DNA from: IDS-8 sp040902105
GTDB lineage: Bacteria > Pseudomonadota > Gammaproteobacteria > Steroidobacterales > Woeseiaceae
Reading direction: 5' to 3'
Length of the DNA: 41,770 bases
Assembly: GCA_040902105.1 (NCBI GenBank)
Contig: JBBDXW010000020.1
Coordinates: 1-41,770 of the forward strand
A program made the translations under genes and the position numbers. Of this stretch, positions 7,393 to 16,518 are shown one piece after another. The stretch's first letter is position 1, and each line of letters opens with the position of its first letter. The notes beneath the pieces are model-generated. The model searched no databases and was not told where the DNA came from. It saw only the letters and a program-made list of their open reading frames with translations.

Positions 7393-9107
7393 CCCGGATG
7401 GTGCGTCGAATGGCCGTTTCTGCTGTTGCCGTCCAGCACGACGTACAGGTATCTCCCGACACGCAGTTCTCGCAGGATGCGCAACCGCCAGGCGGGTTCG
7501 TTGCCGGCGAAAATCCTGTCTGTCGATTCTTCAAGGATGAGCACAACAGAGTCCGGATGCTTCTTAAAAAAACGCTCAACCTCAGGCGCACTATCGAGCA
7601 GGTCGACCATTGTTCCGGTGTAATAGGCGAATCCGCCGCGCCGTGCAATGCCGTTGGGATCCACCATACCGAAATGGGTTTCATCGCCGATTGCCTCACC
7701 TATCCATCGGCTCTGCGGCGCGTAGGTTTTGACCGGGCCGAAAGCAGGCATTACGAAGGCCAGGATCACTACATACAAGGCAACCTGTGCGCCACCAATA
7801 CGAACCAGAGACGTTCGCGCGTCCTTGTGTCGCCATGCGTGCCCGATCCACAGGCCGGAACCGAGTAAGACAACACCCAACAATGCAAGCGGTACGCGGA
7901 GGTTTATCGCAACCTGAGCTTCGAGGTCGTTCAGGTCCCGGCCCGAAACGAAAGAGCTGTATTTTGCGAAGACGCCGATAAGTGCGATCCCGATTATCAA
8001 GTAAGCGATCGCCAGGACGAGGGAGTAAATGTTTACGGGGCGCGTGCCGGGAGAGGCATCCATGCCGGGCCGCCCGTGCCCCACGGACGCCAGCCAGGGC
8101 CCCAGCAATAGCGCGACAGCAGGATATGCCGGAAGCAGATACAACTGGCGCTTTGTTGCAGCAAGTGAAAGAAAAACAAAGAAAGTACCGAACCACCACA
8201 TTGCGAGTTGGACCTTCGGGTCATGCCAGCGCCCCGAGCGGACAAGCCACCATATCGCAGGCGGAAAGAGCCACGACCAGGGTGCAAAATCCAGCCAGAA
8301 GTTCCGCAGAAAGTAGAACCAGGGCTGGGCGTGACCGCGATGTTCGCTGGTCAGGAATCGCTCGAAGTTCTGTGCATAGAACTCGTGCAGCATGCTGTCC
8401 CATCCCATCGCTTGCGCGTTCGTTGCAAACCAGGCCGTATAAATCGAAACCGCAAGCAGGGAAAGTGGCGCAAGCTCGAGAATCGGGCGCCATTCGCGGC
8501 GCGCGCCGTGCCAGAGCACCAGCACCAGTCCCGGAAGCAGCACGCCGAGCGGACCCTTCGCCAGCATGGCCAGCCCGAAAAAACCAAAGCCCAGAGCGCG
8601 GAGCAATAATCCCGGACGGTCACCTGCACCTGCGGCGTATGTCACCATTCCTGCAGTGATCGTCAACGTAAACAATACGTCCGGTCGATAACCGTTGGCC
8701 TCATAGACAAAGGACAGAAATGTGAGCAAACAGAAACCCGCCCATAGCCCGACCCTTGCATCGAACCAGCGCTTGCCGGTTGCTGCGGTTATGAGCACTG
8801 TGCCAATCGCCGCTACGGCGTTCGGCAAACGGAGCGAAAATGCCGACATCTCGCCAATCAGATGTGACGATATTGTGCCTGCCCAGTAAATCATCGGCGG
8901 ATAGTCGACCCAGATCTCTCCCATCCGGCGCGGTGATATCCAGTCGCCGCTCAGGAACATTGCCCGGGCAACCTCGGCAATGTCAGGTTCGTCGGGGTAC
9001 CATAGGTCGCGCAGGCCGAGGAACGCTATGTAGAGAAGCGTTCCCGAGAACGTCAGCAAGAGCGTGCGGTATCTGGCCGCATTGCGGGACAGGTCCGATA
9101 AATTCAT
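7290..9107 (-). CDS. ArnT/PMT-family lipid-linked glycosyltransferase
   Basis: A GT-C fold membrane glycosyltransferase of about 605 residues from the ATG at 9107; a GTG at 9143 would add 12 residues. The first periplasmic loop has the acidic catalytic motif (LWYPDEPDIAEVARAM) and a following WVDYPPMIYW block typical of ArnT and other PMT_2 enzymes. About twelve hydrophobic segments follow. Such enzymes move a sugar from a polyprenyl-phosphate carrier to lipid A, another lipid or protein on the periplasmic side. The last 40 or so residues are Ser/Thr-rich, have no membrane character and lie antisense to the receptor's 3' end, so they may be a run-on tail. It is divergent from the DprE1-like oxidase gene. 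Confidence 0.85.
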   Translation of the reverse strand: MNLSDLSRNAARYRTLLLTFSGTLLYIAFLGLRDLWYPDEPDIAEVARAMFLSGDWISPRRMGEIWVDYPPMIYWAGTISSHLIGEMSAFSLRLPNAVAAIGTVLITAATGKRWFDARVGLWAGFCLLTFLSFVYEANGYRPDVLFTLTITAGMVTYAAGAGDRPGLLLRALGFGFFGLAMLAKGPLGVLLPGLVLVLWHGARREWRPILELAPLSLLAVSIYTAWFATNAQAMGWDSMLHEFYAQNFERFLTSEHRGHAQPWFYFLRNFWLDFAPWSWLFPPAIWWLVRSGRWHDPKVQLAMWWFGTFFVFLSLAATKRQLYLLPAYPAVALLLGPWLASVGHGRPGMDASPGTRPVNIYSLVLAIAYLIIGIALIGVFAKYSSFVSGRDLNDLEAQVAINLRVPLALLGVVLLGSGLWIGHAWRHKDARTSLVRIGGAQVALYVVILAFVMPAFGPVKTYAPQSRWIGEAIGDETHFGMVDPNGIARRGGFAYYTGTMVDLLDSAPEVERFFKKHPDSVVLILEESTDRIFAGNEPAWRLRILRELRVGRYLYVVLDGNSRNGHSTHHPGQKRQTTPSEGTSGSQLLSSRNKVSSPFSSIPME

Positions 9108-9259
9108 ATTTTTTGCGATACTCCGGTAGTCCCGTCGCGTCACGTCGACCGCGGTTAATGGGTTGCCAGGCCGCGCTGCCGTTGATTCGCCATGGTTAGA
9201 GGCACTTTCAGGAAAAAACCGTCGCTTTGCAAAAAATTAATTTACAGCCGTCCTGAACG

Positions 9260-10729
9260 ATGACAAGCGAGTCTGCGAGTTCGCCGCCTGACTACATGCA
9301 CTGGGAGCACGTGTCAGCGCTTGTCGGTTCCTTAAAGGCCAGCTGCCTGGTGGCCCGGCCGGAGAACGAAGCTGCTTGCCGGGAAACGCTCATGTTCTGC
9401 ATGCAGAACCGCCTGTCCGTCTGTGCCCGGGGAGGCGGTTTCAGTTACGGCGACATAATTCTGAATGATCGCAACGTGCTGCTGGACACGTCGAAGATGT
9501 CCCGTATCCTCGATTTCGACGAAAGCCGCGGCCTTATAATCGTAGAACCGGGAGTCAGGATCATCGATATTTTGAGGGCCGTTCTGCACCGCCGTTTTAC
9601 CCTCGCTGCAAGTCCCTCGGCATCGACCATTACCATTGCCGGAGCCATCGGCGCGAATGTGAACGGAAAGGACGGATGGCGCATGGGCAACTTCGGCGAC
9701 CAGGTAGTGGGTCTGAAGCTGATGGTCGCCTCGGGCGAGGTATTACACCTCGACCGCACGACCGATACCGAGCTTTTCCGTGCCGTTATCGGGGGTATGG
9801 GACTGCTCGGCATTATCGTACAGGCAACGCTAAAACTGCGAAAAATTCCGTCGCCCTATCTCCTGATTTCGCGAACCCCGGCGCAGAATCTCGTTGAGTT
9901 GCTGGAACACCTCGAACAGGTGGAGGCGGACAGCGACTTCGCTGTAGTTTGGCTGGATACCTGCACGCGTGGCTCCAGGTTCGGCCGTGCAGTCGTTCAC
10001 GCAACGAAATGGGTCGAGCACGAAAGCAGCACGGACGAGTTGCAGGCCCAGGTCGCGGCAAGCCTGGGACGTCTGGAGTCGCGGCTGAGCCAGGCTCGGA
10101 AGCTGAGGCCGGTAACGGAACTCGTCGTTACGTCGATGCTGCAGTTTCAGAAATTATCCATACGATTGTTCAACGCAATGTATTTCCTCTGGTGCACTCT
10201 GCGGCGGCGCCTGAAATCGGCAGACAATGTCGAGAGTTTCCTGCGCTACAACTTTGACGCCAGTTTTGTAATCCCTTCCGCAGCGGCTGTCTGCGGTCCT
10301 CGTGGTTACACGATCCAGGTAACGTTCCCGCGGAGCGACGCACAAAAGGCAATTACTGAATTCATCCGGTTATGTCAGGACTCTCCATGTCTGCCGGCAA
10401 AACTGATCATGCGCGTGCACCGGCGTGACGATTATCTGATATCGTTTTCCGAGGACGGCTACAGCCTCAATTTCGAATTACACCCGAAAAAGCGTCACGA
10501 GAAACGTATGAACCGCTTTGTCGACGATCTCATCGAGTCTGTCATTCGCTACGGCGGCAAGGTGCACCTGGCCAAAGACCAGGTATTGAGCCGCAGCCAG
10601 TTCCAGAGGCTTTTCCCGAAGTACCGCGAGTTCCTGCGGATAAAGCGCCGCCTCGATCCGGACGAATTATTCCAGTCCGACATGTATCGCCGGCTGATAC
10701 GCGATACGACGAATGCCGAAAGCACCTAA
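9260..10729 (+). CDS. DprE1-like FAD-linked oxidase
   Basis: A 489-residue flavoprotein of the FAD_binding_4/VAO fold. The FAD-binding region shows RGGGFSYGDIILN (about 58-70), VEPGVRIIDI and ITIAGAIGANVNGKDGWRMG (about 125-144), then GGMGLLGIIVQATL. The C-terminal end (GGKVHLAKDQ...KRRLDPDELFQSDMYRRL) matches the layout of decaprenylphosphoryl-ribose oxidase DprE1 and related sugar-alcohol oxidases. Family knowledge suggests oxidation of a hydroxyl on a polyprenyl-phosphate sugar. A relative of the flavoprotein that partners with cyclopropane-synthase-type enzymes in making 10-methyl fatty acids is an alternative. It is divergent from the ArnT-like gene (about 150 bases between starts) and overlaps the aminotransferase stop by 4 bases. 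Confidence 0.82.
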   Translation: MTSESASSPPDYMHWEHVSALVGSLKASCLVARPENEAACRETLMFCMQNRLSVCARGGGFSYGDIILNDRNVLLDTSKMSRILDFDESRGLIIVEPGVRIIDILRAVLHRRFTLAASPSASTITIAGAIGANVNGKDGWRMGNFGDQVVGLKLMVASGEVLHLDRTTDTELFRAVIGGMGLLGIIVQATLKLRKIPSPYLLISRTPAQNLVELLEHLEQVEADSDFAVVWLDTCTRGSRFGRAVVHATKWVEHESSTDELQAQVAASLGRLESRLSQARKLRPVTELVVTSMLQFQKLSIRLFNAMYFLWCTLRRRLKSADNVESFLRYNFDASFVIPSAAAVCGPRGYTIQVTFPRSDAQKAITEFIRLCQDSPCLPAKLIMRVHRRDDYLISFSEDGYSLNFELHPKKRHEKRMNRFVDDLIESVIRYGGKVHLAKDQVLSRSQFQRLFPKYREFLRIKRRLDPDELFQSDMYRRLIRDTTNAEST

Positions 10730-12021
10730 TCGCTCCGGGCAATGCCGAGTTCGGTCACAACCGCCGCTACTTTCGCGGCAATCGCGTCAATCTGGCCGGT
10801 GGACAACTGAGGGTGCGCAGGCAGGTGAAGTGCTTCCTTTTCCGCTCGTGCCGCGTTCGGGAACTTCTGTCTGTCGTCGAACATGCGGCTGCAATCGCGC
10901 ATATACAAATGTTTGGTATCGACGCCTGCTCGTAAGAGCCGTGCCGACACCTCATGCATGCGCGGCACCAGGGCCGTGACCAGCATGAAGTTCGCGCTGA
11001 CGTCCGGCCCTGCCGGCTCCTGGAATTTCACCCGATCCCGGAGCTGACCGATCAGGCGCTCTGCGTTCGCGGTTCGGCGGGCATTCACACCGGCGGCAGT
11101 CAGCATCTGCTTCAATCCCAGGCGAGCCTGGTAGTTTGTGTACCGGCCCATTTTGCCGGCCATCGAAACCTCGTCTCCCTGGTAACCGGAGGCAAACCTG
11201 TCCGCGCTGTCCTGACGCGTTGCAGCGAGGCGCAGCGCCTGGTAGACGCCCGAGTTGAACAACAGCGGGTTCGTTACAGCCGCTTCGAAACTTGTCCTGA
11301 ACAATCGTCGGGTGAGCCAATGCATTCCATTGCGCGATTCCCGGCTGCCCGCTTCGCGTATACGCGCACCGAGGGTCTTATCTCGTACGGTGACCATGCC
11401 GCCACCCATAGTGTTGATCACCTTCGAGGTTTCGAAACTGAAACAGCCGGCATCGCCGAAGGTGCCGACCTTTCTGGTCCCGACCGACGCGCCGAAACAA
11501 TGCGCGCAGTCCTCGATCAAAGCACTGCCATGCACATTGCTGAGTTCCGCAATTTCGTTGATCTGGCACGGCACTCCGTACAGATGAGTCGCAATGACCG
11601 CTTGAGTACGATCGGAGATTGACGCGGCAAGCGCCTCGGGATTTATGCCCAGGGTCTGCATCTCGCAGTCTACGAATTTCAGCTCATACCCGAGGGATTT
11701 GACGACGAACGGGACAATCGGATAGCCGAACGCCGAACAGATGACCTGCCCTCCGGACGGCAGCTGGAGGCCCTCAATGAGAAACCGGAATCCGGCTCGC
11801 CCTGACGGTACAGCAACGGCATCCGTGGCGCCGACGGCATCCGCGAATGCGCGTTCGAACCGCGCGATGTCCGGACCCTCCCACAGGTCCCCCCGGAACA
11901 GGCTCCTTAGTGCACTTCGCCAGGCAGTATCCGGTAACCGGATGCGTTGTCTTGGTATGGCCACGATGCAGAACTTGTGAAGAGGAAAATATCGGGTTGC
12001 CGCAATGTATGTAATCGGCAT
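10726..12021 (-). CDS. DegT/DnrJ/EryC1-family PLP sugar aminotransferase
   Basis: A 431-residue fold-type I PLP enzyme. The Schiff-base lysine is K200 in CFSFETSKVINTMGGGMV. D171 in LIEDCAHCFG would pair with the pyridine nitrogen, and the PSGRAGFRFLIEGL block (about 72-85) holds the phosphate site. Members transfer an amino group to a keto sugar (usually nucleotide-linked) for LPS, O-antigen or ArnB-type lipid A decoration. It is convergent with the DprE1-like oxidase (stops overlap) and divergent from the flippase-like gene. A keto sugar made by the neighbouring oxidase would be a logical but unproven substrate. The first 20 residues are atypical, and a GTG at 11964 is an alternative start. 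Confidence 0.85.
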   Translation of the reverse strand: MPITYIAATRYFPLHKFCIVAIPRQRIRLPDTAWRSALRSLFRGDLWEGPDIARFERAFADAVGATDAVAVPSGRAGFRFLIEGLQLPSGGQVICSAFGYPIVPFVVKSLGYELKFVDCEMQTLGINPEALAASISDRTQAVIATHLYGVPCQINEIAELSNVHGSALIEDCAHCFGASVGTRKVGTFGDAGCFSFETSKVINTMGGGMVTVRDKTLGARIREAGSRESRNGMHWLTRRLFRTSFEAAVTNPLLFNSGVYQALRLAATRQDSADRFASGYQGDEVSMAGKMGRYTNYQARLGLKQMLTAAGVNARRTANAERLIGQLRDRVKFQEPAGPDVSANFMLVTALVPRMHEVSARLLRAGVDTKHLYMRDCSRMFDDRQKFPNAARAEKEALHLPAHPQLSTGQIDAIAAKVAAVVTELGIARSD

Positions 12022-12141
12022 GTGCCTTGCAACAGCAGGTTGCGGAACTCGTCGCCGCTTGAATTACTTTGAGCAATTGCGAAGGATTTTTATGGCGCAG
12101 ACCTCCAACACAATTCAGTGCTCGAAGCCGAAACACGCCGG

Positions 12142-13083
12142 ATGACCAAAACCCGAATCGTCGCCTATTCACGGCTTGCGTCGTTTTTCATTCTTGTCGC
12201 GGTGACGATCTTCGGTATTTACCGATTCGCGACGGGTGACTGGACCAGCGTGACCGCTTACTGGAAAGACCACCTGGGGATCATCCCGCTGCTTCTCGGT
12301 ATCTCTGTCATCGACGTCATGCTGGAGGCCATTGCCTGGATGTGGGTATATCACCGGTTCCGCATTCGGGCCTTCGATCGCGGCGGGTCGTGCGCGTTTC
12401 TTGCTGGCCGGGCCGGTTTGCTCCTGCCGGCGCAACTCGGCCGGCTCATTCGTCCGGATGCCATGGTAAAACTGGACAGGGCCAGGGTTGCCGACGCCTT
12501 GAAAGCCGAAGGCGTGGTATTCGTGCTGGACGGAATATCCGTTGTCGCGCTATTGGCCGGCTTGCTCGCTTATCGGACTCATCCTGGCGCGGCGCCGGTC
12601 GTGGCGATTGCAATGGTTGTCGCAATGGTGTTCCTCGGTAACACGATTTCCCGCTTTATGGCCAATACATATTTGCATCTTCCCTCTACGTTCTGGTGGG
12701 CGTGGCCCACGATGTTCATTACGCTGATCAACATGGGTGGATGGGTCGCGAACGGGATCGCATTGCATGTCGTGGTTGCCGACCTGCCCGGCAATATGAC
12801 CCTTTGGGACTCGCTCTTCCTCGGGCCCGGCTCTGCGGTGCTGGGCGTAGCCACCGGGTTGCCGGGAGGCATTGGTGTGACGGAAGGCATTCTCGGCGCC
12901 TCGCTCCGTATACGCAGCGTGCCGGTGGAACATCTTGCTGTCGCGGTAGCGGCTTTTCGACTGATTACCTTCTGGATCTGGATTCCGATAGGCTGGTTGG
13001 CCATTGCGATATTACGCCGCCGCTTGTCCGCTCCGGGGCCGTCTCCAACTGCGACTGTTTTGCCGAAAGGGGAAGGAGTCTGA
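12142..13083 (+). CDS. LPG-synthase-TM/YbhN-like integral membrane protein
   Basis: About 313 residues from ATG 12142; a GTG at 12118 would add eight. Seven to eight hydrophobic segments run through it. Conserved pieces of the UPF0104/lysylphosphatidylglycerol-synthetase membrane family are visible: the amphipathic GRAGLLLPAQLGRLIRPDAM region (about 92-112) and the late GPGSAVLGVATGLPGGIGV and TEGILGA stretch. The family includes the flippase half of MprF and proteins linked to polyprenyl-phosphate sugar handling, but there is no aminoacyl-transferase domain here. The aminotransferase gene starts inside the stop codon (TGATG), so the two are translationally coupled. Confidence 0.82.
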   Translation: MTKTRIVAYSRLASFFILVAVTIFGIYRFATGDWTSVTAYWKDHLGIIPLLLGISVIDVMLEAIAWMWVYHRFRIRAFDRGGSCAFLAGRAGLLLPAQLGRLIRPDAMVKLDRARVADALKAEGVVFVLDGISVVALLAGLLAYRTHPGAAPVVAIAMVVAMVFLGNTISRFMANTYLHLPSTFWWAWPTMFITLINMGGWVANGIALHVVVADLPGNMTLWDSLFLGPGSAVLGVATGLPGGIGVTEGILGASLRIRSVPVEHLAVAVAAFRLITFWIWIPIGWLAIAILRRRLSAPGPSPTATVLPKGEGV

Positions 13084-14213
13084 TGACAAATCGATATCCG
13101 TTCACGGCGATCAAGGAAAAACTGATTGAGCGACAGGGGCGGGTGCTGGACTTTGCGGTAGGCCGGCGGACCATTCCGTTGCCGGAGACGATCGACAGCT
13201 GGATTCACGCCAATGCCGGGCTGGCGCTGAAGCCGGCGGGCCGGGCCGAAGCAGACGAGTTTGCGCAGGCTGCGTCGGCATTCCTCGCCCGGGAATATTG
13301 TGTGGAAATTCCTGCCGGACGCATATTGCCGGCACCTGGAGGCCGGGCGGCTATGAGCGCATTCATAGCGTGCGCATTGAACCCCGCTGAAAAGGTCCTG
13401 GTCACCGAACCGGGCTATCCCGCATTCGCTCGCCTGGCAAGGCATCGACATGCAAAGGTGCTCGTAAGTCTGCTCAATCCGGAAAACGCGTTTGTACCCG
13501 AGCTCGATTCCATCGTCGACGCGGACGATGGGCCGTTCCGCGTAATTGCCGTGAACTATCCGAATAATCCGACCGGAGCAACACTTTCCTCCGGCGTGAT
13601 GTCGAGACTAAATGAGATCGCTGCCGCAAGTACTATTTTTTTCAATGACGCAACTTATGGCCCTCTGGTCTACGACGAGCACCCAGGATCCTTCCTCGGA
13701 AACAGTACAGGTAAAACATCTCGGATCGAAACGGTCGAGTTGCATTCTTTCTCGAAACTGTTTCCGCTGGGCCCTGTCGCCGTTTCTTTCCTCGCCGGAT
13801 CGGAGGAGACGATGCGGGCGGTTTCAACCTACAGCGAATTCGCCTGGTCGCCGCTGAGCAAGTTGCAACTCAAGGTAACAGCGATGTGTTTGCAGGATTC
13901 AGCGCGGTTGCAGGAGCTGCGCGGATTCTTTCCCGCACAGCTGCAGAAACTGCGTCAGACGCTCATTAGTATTGGCCTCGAGCCTTATCCGACACCCGCC
14001 GGCGTCTACGCGCTTTGCCAGGTTCCACCCCAAATTGCAGGCAAACTCGTGAACTCGGCCGAAGAGGCGGCCAGTCGATTAATGGACGAGTTCGACCTCG
14101 CGGTTTTTCCGTTGGACACGCCGCAGCACAGCTATTTGCGGTTTTCCTCGCTGTACCTTGCCGAAGACCTCGAGCGGCTGTCGCGCCTCGGCGCTCAATT
14201 GCAGGTTGCCTGA
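13083..14213 (+). CDS. Class I/II PLP-dependent aminotransferase
   Basis: A 376-residue fold-type I aminotransferase. The start is an ATG at 13083 in a TGATG junction with the preceding gene, with AAGGGGAAGGAG just upstream. Longer upstream extension in this frame overlaps the membrane-protein gene and is not real. Key residues are the NYPNNPTGA block (158-166), D189 and Y192 (NDATYGPLVYD), and the Schiff-base lysine K225 in LHSFSKLFPLGPV. It resembles histidinol-phosphate or alpha-amino acid aminotransferases; the substrate cannot be read from the sequence. Coupling to a flippase-like membrane protein is unusual for an amino acid biosynthesis enzyme and suggests a role in an envelope metabolite. 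Confidence 0.85.
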   Translation: MTNRYPFTAIKEKLIERQGRVLDFAVGRRTIPLPETIDSWIHANAGLALKPAGRAEADEFAQAASAFLAREYCVEIPAGRILPAPGGRAAMSAFIACALNPAEKVLVTEPGYPAFARLARHRHAKVLVSLLNPENAFVPELDSIVDADDGPFRVIAVNYPNNPTGATLSSGVMSRLNEIAAASTIFFNDATYGPLVYDEHPGSFLGNSTGKTSRIETVELHSFSKLFPLGPVAVSFLAGSEETMRAVSTYSEFAWSPLSKLQLKVTAMCLQDSARLQELRGFFPAQLQKLRQTLISIGLEPYPTPAGVYALCQVPPQIAGKLVNSAEEAASRLMDEFDLAVFPLDTPQHSYLRFSSLYLAEDLERLSRLGAQLQVA

Positions 14214-14263
14214 TTCCGCTGCTTCCTGCGAGGTACCCGCACAATGTTCGCGCCGTTACCCTG

Positions 14264-15553
14264 TTACCGCTGTGATCCGATAATCCGGGCCGCCTCGGTT
14301 GCCGGTTGTTCGGTGAATTGAGCGAGCTTTGCCACTTTATGACGCAGCGCATATACGTGACAGACTTTAGCGAAAACTTCATCTGTCGAGATTCGCTGCA
14401 TGCATATGTTATTGGTGCACCTCGTAACTCTCTGGTTGAATGCATTCACGCACGGGCTGCAGGCGAGCCCGGCCCAGATGACATGACTACGCGGCGATCT
14501 GGGACCGAATACTGCAGGTGTTTCCGGACCGAACAAAGCGATGACGTCGATCGGCGTGACGCTGGCATAGTGAGCTGGCCCGCTGTCGTTGGTGACCAGG
14601 ATTTCGGCAAGGCCGTACAGCACCAGAAGCTGGCGCAGTGTTGTGTGTCCCGCGACGCTGATACAGCGTTCTGAATCAATAAGCGCTACCAGATGTTCTG
14701 CATCCTCTTGCTCATCCGGAGATCCGGTGAATGCAATTGCGATATGAGGAAACCGCTCGAGTAAACGGTCCGCCAAACGGACGTATCGGTCCCCGGGCCA
14801 GCGCCGTAGCGGCAGGAGATCGCCGGAATTCGCGTTCAGCAGGACAAGGGGCGGTATCGATTCTTGACGCAATTTGCTTCGAAGCAGTGCTTTGACCTCC
14901 GCGACCTCCTCGCGACCCGGCCGGAACGACGGCTCAGTCTGTTCGACATCGGCCTTGTAGTCGATGGCGGGCAACTGGTCCGGCCGCATCGTCAGCACCT
15001 CGACGAGGACCCGGTAAATCTGGCTTGCGTGCAGGGCCAGATTGTACGCGACGCGGTGAGTCATCAGGTCGCCACGGTATCCGGCTTCGCCCGCGAACGA
15101 ATGAAACCCGACACGTCGCTTTGCGCCACTGAGGTACGCCAGAGCACCTGAAAAACGTGAGAAGAACTCGAAATCGACGGCGGTATCGATTTGTTCCTTG
15201 CGCATTCGTCGAATTGCTCGAATCGTATCGATAGCGCAAACGCCTAATCCCGTACTTCTGATTGTGATCACGTTCGCCGTCGGAATCACATCGAGAATAT
15301 CCAGGATCGAGCGGTTCTGCGTAAAGACAACCATAAAGACGTTGCCCGCGCCCACCATTTCGATGGCCCGGCGCAGCGCAGGTTCGGCGACCACCGTTGC
15401 CCCCTGCTCGACAAGCTTGACGAACAGAATGCGGCGCGGCGGGCCGGCCGCCTCGCGTCGAAAGACGTCTTCCAGCTTCCGCACCAACGTAAGTGCGGCA
15501 GAAATCGGCAAACCGGCCCAGCGGTCCAATAGCCGCATACTTTTAACTTTCAT
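14264..15553 (-). CDS. Glycosyltransferase family 9 (heptosyltransferase-like)
   Basis: A 429-residue GT-B enzyme of the ADP-heptose:LPS heptosyltransferase family. The N-terminal half begins with RRILFVKLVEQGATVVAEPAL (the acceptor domain, quoted only to 20 letters: RRILFVKLVEQGATVVAEPA) and contains a DTAVDFEFFSRFSG block. The C-terminal donor domain has LLNANSGDLLPLRRWPGDRY, VTNDSGPAHYASV with the conserved DSGP-H, and IALFGPETP followed by a CSPC segment. It would add a heptose or similar sugar to a lipid-linked glycan core at the cytoplasmic face. The C-terminal C-x2-C plus later CTNNICMQRI segment is common in this family. It is convergent with the aminotransferase and has no operon partner in the window. 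Confidence 0.85.
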   Translation of the reverse strand: MKVKSMRLLDRWAGLPISAALTLVRKLEDVFRREAAGPPRRILFVKLVEQGATVVAEPALRRAIEMVGAGNVFMVVFTQNRSILDILDVIPTANVITIRSTGLGVCAIDTIRAIRRMRKEQIDTAVDFEFFSRFSGALAYLSGAKRRVGFHSFAGEAGYRGDLMTHRVAYNLALHASQIYRVLVEVLTMRPDQLPAIDYKADVEQTEPSFRPGREEVAEVKALLRSKLRQESIPPLVLLNANSGDLLPLRRWPGDRYVRLADRLLERFPHIAIAFTGSPDEQEDAEHLVALIDSERCISVAGHTTLRQLLVLYGLAEILVTNDSGPAHYASVTPIDVIALFGPETPAVFGPRSPRSHVIWAGLACSPCVNAFNQRVTRCTNNICMQRISTDEVFAKVCHVYALRHKVAKLAQFTEQPATEAARIIGSQR

Positions 15554-15846
15554 GGATTCGTTTCTACTTGCCGCATTTCAAGTAAGATGACGGGCAGGTG
15601 AAAATCCTTCTCCCATCGTCCGGATAGCCGGACCGTCAACGATGCAGATGTCGGCCCCCCGGTGAGATCTCGGGGCGCTCGCTAGGCCTCGAAGGAGAGT
15701 GCGGCGCCAAATCCATTTGGCACCCGTTTCGCATTTGTTGCGCGAATCGCGGCATCCCGCCTAATATTGTTTCGATCCAGCAGTGGCGCGCATGTTTGCG
15801 CGTGCCGTATCCTGCCTCATAAACCTCGAGTCACAGGGGAAAGCCA
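15554..15846. other. Structured intergenic region upstream of mscL
   Basis: No gene is seen. Two inverted repeats stand out: CCCCG-x9-CGGGG around 15657-15675, and GCCAAAT-CC-ATTTGGC at 15706-15721. They could shape the mscL leader or mark the divergent promoter region shared with the glycosyltransferase gene. I do not recognise a known riboswitch. Confidence 0.35.
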
Positions 15847-16266
15847 ATGCTTAAGGAATTCAAGGAATTTGCCATGCGCGGAAACGTGGTGGACATGGCG
15901 GTCGGCATCATCATCGGGGCTGCGTTCGGAAAAATCGTGAGCTCGCTGGTGGCGGACGTCGTCATGCCTCCGATCGGACTCCTGATGGGCAACGTGGATT
16001 TCAGCCAGCTGTATTTCAACCTGTCAGGAACGGAATATCCGTCGCTGGCAGCTGCCCAGGCGGCGGGCGCAGCGACCATCAATTACGGCATGTTCATCAA
16101 TGCCATTCTCGATTTCCTGATTGTCGCGTTCGCGATTTTCATGGTAATCCGGGGCATGAACAAGCTGAAGAAGAAAGAAGAAGCAAAGCCCGAGGAACCG
16201 CTTAAGCCAACGGCCGAGGTGCAGCTCCTGACCGAAATTCGCGATTCCTTGCGCACTCGCGGCTAG
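15847..16266 (+). CDS. mscL: Large-conductance mechanosensitive channel MscL
   Basis: A 139-residue homopentameric inner-membrane channel that opens under membrane tension to release solutes on osmotic downshock. The N-terminal helix (LKEFKEFAMRGNVVDMAVG), the first pore helix with GIIIGAAFGKIVSSLVADVV and MPPIG, the periplasmic loop (about 48-75), the second helix (FINAILDFLIVAFAIFMVI) and the charged C-terminal bundle (KKKEEAKPEE...LLTEIRDSL) are all present and of normal length. It starts at ATG 15847 behind AGGGGAAAG. It is a single-gene unit and lies next to membrane-lipid genes only by position. Confidence 0.96.
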   Translation: MLKEFKEFAMRGNVVDMAVGIIIGAAFGKIVSSLVADVVMPPIGLLMGNVDFSQLYFNLSGTEYPSLAAAQAAGAATINYGMFINAILDFLIVAFAIFMVIRGMNKLKKKEEAKPEEPLKPTAEVQLLTEIRDSLRTRG

Positions 16267-16518
16267 CTCTTTCCTCTGAACGGGCGTTACGGCGGGCTTG
16301 CGATAGCATTGCGGTATTGCGCTTAAAAGATTGCCAAATCAATGGCTTACAGTACGTCGCAGGCCATCGCGGCCCGCATGCGCTTGTCCGCACCGCTCGC
16401 TGATGCGAAACTGGCACACGAATGTCGGGGGATTCGAACAAGGCGCACGCCAGTTGCGTACTGAAAGCGTACTAACAATGTGATCCCCGATAACCCGACG
16501 ATCAAAGAGGTGGTTATT

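Noticed and set aside
12696..13082. N-terminal extension of the class I/II aminotransferase
   Set aside because: It overlaps the flippase-like gene in another frame and reads as Arg/Gly-rich noise; the ATG at 13083 has a strong ribosome-binding site and a coupled stop.
15657..15721. Riboswitch or small RNA upstream of mscL
   Set aside because: The hairpins do not match any riboswitch consensus that I can recall, so only a structured region is reported.
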